A stretch of DNA of 64,000 nucleotides, taken from positions 372,001-436,000 of the forward strand of contig JAGTXK010000021.1 in assembly GCA_019096195.1 (NCBI GenBank). The letters run 5' to 3'. Every line of letters begins with the position of its first letter. Within the stretch, counting starts at the first letter, position 1. This DNA comes from Boletus sp. NGJ. Its lineage: Eukaryota > Basidiomycota > Agaricomycetes > Boletales > Boletaceae. Shown here one piece after another: positions 12,590 to 22,900 of this stretch. The notes under the pieces were generated by a model. The model ran no database searches and was not told the origin of the DNA. It was given only the letters and a program-made list of their open reading frames with translations. The position numbers were made by a program, and so were the translations under genes.

Positions 12590-13154
12590 AAGGTAGAGAC
12601 TGTTTTGTATAACGGACATTGCGGACGAATCGTCTCACTTTTCCGTTGCATTACTGTAGCTGGATACTATTAATTGGAGTACGATTTCTGACTTGTAAAT
12701 ATATACACCACTGTTATAATTTAAAAGTAATGTCCTCCCTCGACTCTTCAAATTGGGTGCACTGTCGTCGCTTTCGTGCACTTGGGCTCGAAGTGATCGG
12801 CCTGGGGCTACCTGGCTGGAGCTGGGGAGTGTACAGTGTCTTGGTGGTTGCTTTAGGGTACATCTCGGACCAAATCACTTTCCCCCTTCCCCTCGCTTTG
12901 ATCGTCCTTTGCCTCTTCCTCACTACCTGAAATGCCCCGTCTGCTTAGCATAGTCCTTTCCCCCCCGTCGCTTCACTGCAGCTCTCTCCTGTACCACTCC
13001 CTGTATTCACAGAGCCGCTGATTTGCGTTGATTCAATTTGCAGTGTAGTGATTGGCCCCCAGTAGAGCGCATCGAATCAAATAAAGTGTTCCGAACTGCT
13101 ATATAATACACGGTGTGAAACGGAACAACATCTGTTGCCCAGGTGGCTCCAACC

Positions 13155-15505
13155 TCAGGCAACGTACGGTCGGACATGCAAAGGTAACTTGCATCCCACC
13201 TCACCCGCAATCTTTGGTCGTGTACCTCTTCCGATTTCAATCTTGGAATCAACGCCGTCACGCAGCTCAAAGATAAAGTTTTTCACGAGGACTGTCAAGA
13301 CCGCCTGCCAAAAAGCAAAAAAGGCGCCATAAGTGGTGGGCCACCACGCACACTTTACCTACACACCTTGAACTCCGTCACCGCAAAATTCTTGCCTAAA
13401 CATGTCCTCGGCCCATCCACGAACGTGAGCAAATGTCGATGTCCCTGGATTTCTTTCGCCTTGGCAGGTATCCCATCCTGGCCGTGTGCGTCCTCGAGCC
13501 ATCGACTTGGCCGGAACATCTTCGCGTCCTCACCCCACATCGCGGCGGAGCGGTTCATGGATTCCAGCGACACAGTGATCAGCGTGTCTTTAGCGATCGT
13601 CAGGCTGTCAACCAGTTGGCCGGTTTTGGTTCGGACAGGTTCGGAGAGCGGGATCACATCGTCTTCAATGGCCTGTAGCAGTGCCATGTTCATCGTCAGT
13701 CATCGATAGTGCGACACACATCATACGTGACGGGGAGTGGGAGGAGGGAGTTCAGTGCGGACTTACGATACGTGTAATTTCGACGGCAGGCGGGTGGATG
13801 CGGAGTATCTCGTGGACAACGGCGTCGAGGTAGGGAAGACTGTTGGTAAGTTGATCGTAAGTTGGATCTTCCCCATGCTGGAGAAGTTCGTTTCGCAGCT
13901 TTGTCTGCACGTCCGGGTTCCGCGAGAGCTCGAGCAGGGCCCACTAGAAAACCGGTCAGTTTGATCCATGGGGAGTACATGAGTACGATTCACACTCAAG
14001 CTAACTAGACATGTATGATACAGTCAGGATGAGTTTGAGATTATACAGCGAACACGTACTGGAAGTCGTTTCATATCCTGCGAGGAGCAACACTTTCATC
14101 TATAAAACTAGCGTTGACGACGCACTTCGAGGACGGGTGCAGCGGGATTCATTTACCTGGGCAATGACTTCCTCCTTCGTCAACTGGAACTCCGACTCCT
14201 CATTTGCCCCCTTGACTATATTTCGAGTCGAGCAAATGAGTGGTGCATCCAAAGGAGCATTTGAAACAGAACACGTACTGAGCAACCCGATAATAGACCT
14301 CTCTTCCTTGCCCCCGACTACACCCATCTCCAATTCCTTCTGTGTTCGGGAGAGCAACACGTTTGAGATCTCTTCCATTGCGACGTTAAGCTTCTGGATC
14401 AGCCTTGAGCGTAGCATGGGTATATCCGCGAGGAACGGGAAGGCCAGTACAATGAGAAGAAAGGCAGTTTCAGCGGCCTTAGAACGAGGGGATGCGTTGA
14501 ATGTGTCCAAAACTTCGGTGACGTGTGCATTTTTGCCTTGGAGCGCGCCAAAATTGTGAGAGAAACCTGCAAGGCCGATGGTATCGAGTCTGCCATAGTA
14601 AGTATGTATGCATGTATTGCAAGAAGAGGGTAGGAGAACGAACGATATGTGATTCATCCTTCAACATCAGGAAATCAGAAATTGGTAATGAAGATGTGTC
14701 AGGCAGTTTGACGAAACGTACCAGTTTTGGACCTCGATGAGAGCGCTATCCCCACCATTCGACTCGATGAAAGCATCCCAAGCTCCTTTCGCCTTTACAG
14801 TTCACATTCACGTAAGATTGGGACTACACACACAATGACAATCCGACCTTGTATGCTGAGTCGTAGAAAATTGATGTCAACTGTCGAATGGCAGCGATGC
14901 TGAAAGCAGGCGTCAGAGACTTGCGCTGTCTGGCCAAATCGGTCAGTATTCCTCTCGTTAGTGAGTCAAACCATGGATATACCTCTTATGATTCTCTCCG
15001 TAAGCCCATATAAGACCTTTCCCAAGCTCGATCCAAGCATCAGCCACACTTTACAACAACGTGATGGTGGGCATCAACCACGTACGAAATTCGCGATTGT
15101 TTTCCTGTGTATCGGGATGTGAATATAAGTCCAGGTGTCCTTGGAATAAAAATGTGCGATCGCCTTGGGATCATTCAAGACGATCCTCTTATTCCCCCAG
15201 ATCGACGGAATGGCGTATACCGGACCATATTCTTGCGCCCATGCTTCGTATACGTCGCCCGAGTTTTCGGCGTCGAGGATGCGCTTGTCGACACCATACA
15301 GAAAGCTCTCGCTAGGTGGTCCTCGGAGCTGTGTGGTGTGGACCTGCCGACGGGGTGTTCGGAGCCATCGAAGGAGGGTCCAGACCGCTGTGCAAGCGAC
15401 GGCGGCATCGAATGCATACCACTTATAGGGACGAACATGGGTCAGAATGCTTTCCAAGACCTCCGATGCTGTACGAGCGGTCGATAATAACACATCGAGC
15501 GACAT
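13155..15505 (-). CDS. Cytochrome P450 monooxygenase, copy 3 (complete)
   Basis: Same architecture as copy 2, with heme loop FVDGPRTCLGKNFA, EILR and AGYETT motifs intact. An additional in-frame Met lies three codons upstream (MSTMSLDVLL). It is a mosaic: the 3' third is nearly identical to copy 2, the central introns/exons (about 14680-15010) match copy 1, while the exons at about 14190-14560 and 15060-15500 are distinctly diverged from both (for example SRSKAAETAFLLIVLAF and YIHIPIHRKTIANF). The diverged exons cover the membrane-proximal and substrate-recognition regions, so substrate range may differ (inference). Confidence 0.9.
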
Positions 15506-15588
15506 AGTGGACAAGAGTATGTTAGTTGAGAAAGAGGTGCAACGTACGTGTGGCGACTGCGCAAAACGTCGTTACACCCAGGGAACCC

Positions 15589-15596
15589 TTTATATA
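15589..15596 (-). promoter_or_regulatory. TATA-like box of P450 copy 3
   Basis: TATATAAA on the minus strand about 85-90 bp upstream of the start; matches the boxes of copies 1 and 2. Confidence 0.5.
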
Positions 15597-16434
15597 CCTT
15601 CCATTCCCGGTTCTGACTGCGCCCTCGCATTTAGCAACAGAAAGCAGGAATGAATAGATAAGCGACTGCGCAATTGTAACAATCTGGGAACCCGTTGGGT
15701 ACATGGAGCCGTTGGATATCGGTGACCGGGCCAATGCAAGCCGTTGGCTCTTTTCACCGTACAGGGACTACCCTTGTTTAGGTACTATATCCCGAAATGA
15801 GGTGGATCATGGTCTATGGGAAAGATCAGTGCGTGAACGTTCGTACCTCGGCATCGTTGGTCACAGAGAACAGTCGCAAGAACACTGGCAGTATGTAGAC
15901 CATTGCACGACCTTCGAAATGACTTGTCCCGAGGACGACTGGCCTGAGTCGATGACACTCACACTGAGTAACAAGACGAGGTCGGACTCTATACACCGAG
16001 TCCAATTATCACTCGTGCCGAGGTAATTTACAGTCTTCAAGAACTGTGCCAGATACCAACGACGAATAACAGAGGTGGACTTTGAATCTCCGATTGAAAC
16101 TACCCTCCTTGGTATGTCTCGTCTCACAGTCCATCAACGAGATTACAGGACCCATCAAAGGGAGGGTGAAGGGGAGGGTGTCAGGTCCCAGGGCAGCATA
16201 GGTGCAGGAATGGATGCTCTCGTGACCCGTGAGGCGTTGGCCGATATTTAGGTCGCACCAGCCCTGCGAGGTGGAGGACATTACCCGTCAACTACATCGT
16301 GCTCATATATCCTTGGACCCATTCAATCATATACCGGTACCCTTCAAAGGACTAAAGTTACTATTTTTTTTACGGCGATACAGAAACATACATTTGTCAC
16401 CGCCCAACCTTCTCCGAGTCAACGAAGCAACCTG
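15597..16434. other. Spacer between P450 block and CHAT gene
   Basis: No gene supported. The part 15784-15960 resembles 2230-2400, marking the right edge of the P450 duplication unit. The right part presumably carries the promoter of the TPR-CHAT gene; no clear TATA box is seen. Confidence 0.4.
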
Positions 16435-19400
16435 ATGACTTCTCAAGAGCCTCAATTGATTGCTGATCAAAATGTATGGTTGATTCTGCGATTATTTTGA
16501 ATATAGCGCTGACCAGGAGTAACCTGTCAGCCTGCATCGCGAGCTTTTGATGAGCTTATCGCCTTAGCAGACGAGAAGTATGCCCTGTATGAACAGAATC
16601 CGGATAACGCGACACTCGACATCGCCATACATCACTACTGTGTAGCCTTTGATCTTGGTCCAACGACAGACACGACAATGGACTATGTACTCTCGTACTT
16701 CCGCTTCTACGGCGCACTCCTCTTGCGCCCGCAGAGGCAAGGCGACGACACCGTCGCAAACAGATATCTAGACAAAATTCTCGAGTTTGCACCGCGTGCG
16801 CATCATTTGCGACCAGTCCTATTGGGTATCCAAGCTACATCATATACGCAACGCTACCAACGTACCAACGATACGGCAGACCTTCACTCGGCTGTCGGAA
16901 TACTCCAGACCGCCGTGGGTATCATCCTAGCAACCCACCCTCAACGCGTACACCTGCTGATGCAGTACGGTTTCGCGCTCCACAGAAAGTATATGGTTCT
17001 AAAAGACGAGCTCGATTTGAATCTAGCTATCCAGCAAATCAGGACGGTGCTGGAGGGCTGTCCTGACGACTTGCTCATGCCTGCTCGACGGTCCCTCGCG
17101 TTCGCGCTCGACGCTCGTTACAAGCTGCGCTACGATATGGATGATATCGAACTTGCAGTTGAAGCTTATGCCGCTGTAATCCACATGCTGCAACGACAAT
17201 CAAGGGAATACGTTGTTGCCTGCATGGGATACGCCATTGTCTTGCACGCTCGGTTCTATCGCAAAGGGGATCTTGGTGACCTCAATGGCTGCCATCGAGT
17301 ACTTCGAAGTCGTCGTGGGGAGATGCCTACCTGGTGAACAGTATTATTTTATTGCGTTGACCTTCCATGCGACCCTCCTCGTCGTTCGCTCGGAACAGAG
17401 AGAGTCCATCCAGGACATTGACAGAGCAATTGAATGCATTCGCAATGGCATGACTGCCGGTCGTATGGACGACCCTTCCCGGCTCGAGCTGCTCAGCACC
17501 CTCGGTTATTGCCTAATGTCCCGTTTCTTGCACTGTGGTAGTGCCACGGATCTCGAAAGCGCGGTGGAGAATTGTTACGCCGCCGTACACGTGTTCTTGG
17601 ACTCATCCCTTGATGCTGTTGCTCGTGCTGGCAACAGGAACCGCCTCGCCTTCTCCCTTTTCATACGTTATCAGTTGCAAGGCGATAAAATGGACTCTAC
17701 CCGTGCCAAGACCTACCTCCATTAAGCATTGGAGCTATGTCCTTCGTATCATCCCATTCGCCTGTCCATCCTCAACAACTATGCCCGTATTTTTGGAATT
17801 TTGGCGAGGAAGGACCCTGTCAATGGCCTCTCCGATCTTGAACTTTCCGTCAAATACTTCTACGAAGCACTCAACCATTGCTACGCATCTGCCCGTTCCA
17901 CCGTCCTCACCAATCTAACCATGACTCTTCTTTATCGCTACTCGCAACTTCGCAACCTGTCTGACATTAATGTCGCTTTTTCACTCAGCAAGGCAGCTCT
18001 GGATCTGCAGCCAGAGAATCATCCATTTCGGGGAAGGACGTTCTTATCCCAAGCTAAAGTTGTTATCGCTATGTTTCCACAGAAGCACACCATCGTCGAC
18101 ACGGAGATCGCACTGGACATTCTTCATGCTGCTCGAGATGTGTTTACCCCCGGACAACCGTTGCTTATCGAGACATACAGGGAACTCTCTAACGGGTACT
18201 CCCTGCGGCACTCTATCACAAATAACAGGACTGATTTGGAGGACGCATTTAAGTACCGGATAGCGGCTGCAGAATATTCAAATGGCGGTTCGCAGGTCCA
18301 ATTTGAGGCAGCTATACAATGGGTGGAAGACGCGGAAAAGTTTGGTCATCCATCGTTACTCGATGCGTACAGGTCCGCTATACGCATCCTAGACTTACAT
18401 CTTGTCCGCAAACCCTCCGTGAACGACCGGCACGATATAATCAAGACACAGGCGTTGTCTATTTGTGTGGATGCGACCTCTTGCGCTCTCAGACGCCATG
18501 ACGTCGTTGGTGCAGTGGAGATGTTCGAACACAGTCGAGGTCTGTTTTGGGCCTTTATGGCACGTCTACGGACTCCACTAGATGAATTGCAGGCGCGCGG
18601 ACCAGACGGTCGGGATCTAGCCGATGAATTCGAAACTCTCAGTCGTCAGCTGGAGATGCCGATGACTTTAGGTGACGATGGAGAGTATGGGCAGAGATTT
18701 AGACGTGTTCAGAGGGATTGGAATGCTGTGGTGGACAAGATACGGGTTGTCGACGGTTTCAACAAGTTTTTATTACCACCTTCCTACGAGGATCTTCGAA
18801 CCGCAGCCATTGGGGGTCCAGTGATCATCATCGACGCAAGTCGACATTCATGTGACGCTGTCATCGTTCTTGCAGAGGCGGAACCGATTCATATTGCCTT
18901 TCAGGAAGGCGCCTTTACTGAGATTGTTACCATGCCGTCCGAGCTCAAGGACGTCCGACGCAGCCTACGCCAATTCCCTGTCGATTCAAAAGATAAGGAA
19001 AAGGCAAGGGAAGAAAGAAAACTGGCTACCTTGTTGCGTCGTCTCTGGGATTCCATCGTCTGTGAAGTTGTTCGTAGGCTCGAGCCACATGTCCCAAAGG
19101 ATTCACGAATTTGGTGGTGTCCAACCGGCGAATTCACGTCACTCCCGATACATGCTGCTCACCCATATCGCAGGGGAGAGCGTGGACTGTCGGACATCTA
19201 TGTCTCGTCATACACCCCTACGCTTTCCGCCCTCATTCGGAGCCGGAACAAGCGGAACGCACAGCAGGGTGTTCCTAGTTTCGTATCCATCGGGCAACCA
19301 AACTCGCCTGGCCACATTTTACTGGCCTCCGTTCGTGAAGAACTGGACTTGCTCCGCCGAGTCCTCTCTAAATCAGTTCGATTCACCAACCTCAGCGATG

Positions 19401-19870
19401 AGGCAGCTACGCGGGAAGCAGCTCTGACAGCGTTGAGCACGCATACCTATGCCCATCTCGCTTGTCACGGAGTACAAGTAGCCAAACAGCCCTACGACTC
19501 CTACTTTGCAATGCGCGATGGGCATTTGACGTTGCTCGACATTATCCACAATCAACCTGGTCACGAAACCGAGTTTGCATTCCTCTCAGCGTGCAAGACT
19601 GCGACGGGCGACGAGTATGCGCCGGACGAGGTGGTCCACCTCGCTGCGGCTTTGCAGTTTGCAGGCGTCCGGAATGTCGTGGGGACGATGTGGTCGGTGG
19701 ATGATGAGGTTGCTATTTATATCGTGGAGGCATTTTATCGTGCGATGGTGCGTGAGGATGGGGTGTTTGATACATCTCGTGCTGCGCAGGCTTTGAGCGT
19801 GGCTACAGAAGCGACAAGGGATCGGGTCCCCTTGGACCAGCAGATTGTATTCATACATATTGTGGTGTAA
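16435..19870 (+). CDS. TPR-CHAT caspase-like protein A, frame interrupted (possible pseudogene)
   Basis: Large protein of tandem TPR-like helical repeats (about 45-residue period, e.g. DLHSAVGILQTAVGI, DIELAVEAYAAVI, DLESAVENCYAAVH) followed by a C-terminal CHAT domain, a caspase/separase-clan peptidase fold. First exon 16435-16473 encodes MTSQEPQLIADQN; a 57 bp intron leads to PASRAFDELIALADE. The catalytic His is in AHLACHG (codon 19466-19468) and Cys in LSACKTATGD (19592-19594), so the active-site dyad is intact. But the frame shifts by one base near 17283 (DLGDL then MAAIEYFEVVVG) and meets an in-frame TAA at 17723-17725, after which the same frame continues. No intron with matching phase explains either. 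Repeats and CHAT remain well preserved, so decay is recent, or these are sequence errors. CHAT function in fungi is largely unknown. Confidence 0.8.
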
Positions 19871-20157
19871 GATGGTTGGTCTGCTACTACTTACCACTTT
19901 AAAAATCTGACGACAATCTGCGTGTTTAGGCTTTCCTCGTCTGTGGAAAAAATTCATGTTTTGGGATCTTCGACGAGCGGTGACTAGTGACTGTTCGTTT
20001 GGATGACAAAGAATGGACGAGGTCTCAAATTTGTACATGACTTACCAGAGTGATATGTATATTGCTCAATGACTCAGGGGGCTGTGCTGACTGGATCAAA
20101 AACATTGTGGCTTGATCATTCCAGAGGGGAGAAATACAAATGTAATAAGAAAGGATG

Positions 20158-21174
20158 TCACCGACGACTCCTGGCTGCAATCCTTTTGCTCTTTCCTGGA
20201 CGCTTACTCCCACCTGCACGTTTGCCACCGGCGGTACGTTTTCCTCCAACCGCACGCTTGCCCTTGGGTGGACCGCTTCGCTTGCTAGAGCCGCCCAGAC
20301 TTTTTGAACGTTTAGCCACGGGGCGATCGGAGATAGCGTCCTCGACAGCGATGTCGAAAGCCTCTCCGCCAGTGTCCTGATTGTCAAGAGCCCCTTTGCG
20401 TTCTACGCGACGAAAGCGTGAGCCAACTCAGCATGTTGTCAGAAAACATTCTGCAGCCTACTTCGTTTGAGCGATTTCAGTCGCTCTTCCATCTCCTTTT
20501 TCCCCTTCTCCCTCTCGCGCTGTTTCTCGAGTTGTACTTGTTTACCAAACTTCTTGGCTGCGCGTTCCTGTCGCTTTTCCTCGGCTTTTTTGATTCCGGC
20601 ACGCTCGTCGAGTAACCGGGAGCGGATGCGTTCCATGTGGGCGTCTGATTTGACCATTTCGGCGAAATAGTCAGAGGGACGGGTGAATGGGAGTGAATGT
20701 GATGCTGCGAGCGTGCGAGCATGGTCCGCAGAGTATAACGCTTGTTTATAGCTAGAAACGAGAATGAGAACGGTCAGAAGGGCAGATGCGTTTGGATGAA
20801 GAGTCATTTGCTAACAATGCAAGTTCGCGATTCAGGTCATCATCAACGTCGACCTCGATGGTTTCTGGGAATGAGACGACGAGGGTTTCTGCCCATGGTA
20901 ATGAAGGGTCAAGTTGGATCGTCTCGCGTATGCGACGAAGGGCGTCCTATCGAACAAAAGAAACAAAAGAGATGGGTGGTTATCGTAGTTGGTGAAGTAA
21001 AGTCACGCGAGGTTTACGCACGGTGTTGTCAATTTCGACTTTTTGTTTTGGTATAGCATCCTCGTCGAGAACGACCTGCTCAACATCGTCCTCGTCTAGG
21101 GCAACCTCCTCTTCGCTTTCCTCTGCTTCGACGTCCGGTTCCGGTTGTGCAACTGTTTTGGTGTTCTTGCCCAT
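20158..21174 (-). CDS. EBP2: rRNA-processing protein EBP2
   Basis: Nucleolar protein needed for 27S pre-rRNA processing and 60S subunit assembly. Four exons (21022-21174, 20816-20946, 20462-20751, 20158-20402) give 272 residues. An acidic N-terminus (EAEESEEEVALDEDD) leads to the conserved core: QLDPSLPWAETL, NRELAFYKQALYSADHAR and the family signature RPSDYFAEMVKSDAHMERIR, then a Lys/Arg coiled stretch and a Gly-Lys-Arg-rich tail (GKRAVGGKRTAGGKRAGG) typical of nucleolar localisation. It is shorter than yeast Ebp2 (about 427 residues), mainly in the acidic N-terminus. Start chosen at MGKNTKTV, where the acidic region begins. Divergent from TIF34. Confidence 0.92.
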
Positions 21175-21329
21175 GTCGTCGTTTTGCGCACAATAAGAGT
21201 CACTAGGGCCTCCCTTACATCTGACTACCGGATAAGGAAAGACTGGCGAGCTGAAATCTTTTACACTTGACCGCCAACGTCCTCGACGCCCAGACGTTTC
21301 CATTCCTCCAAAAGCCATTGTAAATCACG
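21175..21329. promoter_or_regulatory. Shared bidirectional promoter of EBP2 and TIF34
   Basis: Only 155 bp separate the two divergent start codons. Both genes serve ribosome production or translation, so a shared core promoter is likely. No TATA box is evident, as usual for such housekeeping promoters. Confidence 0.65.
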
Positions 21330-22755
21330 ATGGTGAGTACCCTTTTGCAATGGTTGTCTTTAATTGACTTTGTATGGCCTTTTGAACCAGCGGCCAATTC
21401 TATTGCAAGGCAAGCACTCCTTCGTACGACTCCCGTCGATGCGAACTCAACGGAAAACTAGGTCACGAACGTTCTCTGACGCAGATAAAATTCAACACCG
21501 AGGGCGATCTCCTTTTCTCAGGCTCAAAAGACCACATCATCAACGTCTGGTTCTCCCATAACGGTGAACGGCTTGGGACGTACGATGGTCACAACGGGGC
21601 GGTGTGGACGATCGACGTCGACTGTGAGTCTAAAACTCACCTAGGTCCGCTATACGGTCGAGGGTGGACTCACATGAGCTAGCACAATCCAGATTTCTGG
21701 TTTCCGGCTCGGCAGACAACCAGCTACGCCTCTGGAGCGTCTCGAGCGGGAAATGTCTGTACGTTTGGGAGTTTCCAACCGCGGTGAAACGGGTGGCGTT
21801 CAGCGACGACGATGAGAGGATCGTCTGTATCACAGAACAACGTATGGGGCACCAAGGCGCCATTCGGGTTTTCAGATTAAACCGCGACGGCGATGGAACG
21901 GACCGTTCGTCTCTCTTTTTTTTTTGTTTCGTGAGATGATGTCGCGACATATCCGTATCGCTCATGTCTATCATTTCCTGCCACAGAACCACCCGAACCG
22001 GAACACATGTTTCATCCTGTTGGTTCTAAAGCCACAGTGTGCGCGTTTACCTACATGCCCAACACCATTCTCACCGGACATGAGTCCGGGAAGGTATCCC
22101 TATTCGACTTCATCTCTGGGACGGAAATCTCAAACAACGAGCGCGCCCACATGGATACCGTGACCGATCTTCAGCTGTCGCCAGATCGGACTTACTTCGT
22201 GACGAGTAGCAAGGATAAAACTGCACGAGTCAGTCTTGCGTTCGTTTACCGTCTCTTTGTACGCCACTCATTACCTTGCTACCCTTCAAAGCTGCACGAT
22301 ACCAAAACTCTACGAGTACTCAAGACATATTCTACAGAAACGCCACTCAATAGTGCGGCACTCGCACCAAACAAGCCCTATGTGAGCACGAACTGCCTTT
22401 AAGAAAATGTAACCCATTCTCACACTAGGAACAACCCAGGTTCTTCTCGGCGGAGGACAAGAAGCAATGCAGGTCACGACAACGTCGCTGCGACAGGGCA
22501 AATTTGAAACACGTTTCTGGCACAAGGTATTCGAAGAGGAGGTCGGGCGGGTGAAGGGCCATTTCGGGCCTGTGAACACGTCAGTTACTTCTGGGAACGC
22601 ATAAATGGTTTACTAATCGTGTGCTCAGTATCGGAGTTCACCCCGCTGGAACTTGTTATGCTTCTGGAGGCGAGGATGGTTTCATACGGGTCCATCACTA
22701 CGAAGAATCATACTTCCGAGCCAAACCCTATGGTGACTTGGAGATTGAAGATTAA
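21330..22755 (+). CDS. TIF34: Translation initiation factor eIF3 subunit I
   Basis: WD40 beta-propeller subunit of eIF3, cytoplasmic, binding eIF3b and eIF3g on the 40S subunit. Eight exons: 21330-21332 (ATG only), 21391-21409, 21462-21623, 21683-21904, 21987-22228, 22292-22381, 22440-22579, 22629-22755; 334 residues, the usual length. The start [19 protein letters not shown] matches the family's MKPILLQGHERSITQIKYN. Further hallmarks: [55 protein letters not shown] and [13 protein letters not shown]. The first coding exon is just the ATG. Intron 2 has a GC donor (CAAG/GCAAGC); it is the only splice that keeps GHERS in frame. Confidence 0.95.
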
Positions 22756-22900
22756 TGAATGACCTATATTCTCTGTCCCCTGACAAGGGAATCTATCGCT
22801 GGTTCCTCTAACGCTGTACGATTTACACCAGGGCTTACATATGTGTATCAATACAGTAGGCGAAGGGAATCGCTTAAACATGCTGTTGCCATGGGTAAAC

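Larger units (their letters stand above)
1..15600. repeat. Tandem segmental duplication, P450 - monooxygenase unit
   Basis: The block minus-strand P450 plus plus-strand FAD monooxygenase recurs with shifts of about 5.9 kb (copy 1 to copy 2 P450), 7.7 kb (copy 2 to copy 3 P450) and 7755 bp (monooxygenase A to B). Introns, promoters and spacers are duplicated too, so this happened at DNA level. The monooxygenase copies differ at only a few sites over about 1.47 kb, introns included; the P450 copies are patchier. Confidence 0.9.

Noticed and set aside
17277-17342. A 66-bp intron (GTGACC...AACAG) that might explain the frame change in CHAT gene A
   Set aside because: Removing it leaves the wrong phase and deletes a good TPR-like segment.
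20069-20380. Plus-strand proline/leucine-rich frame
   Set aside because: Antisense shadow of the Gly-Lys-Arg-rich tail of EBP2.
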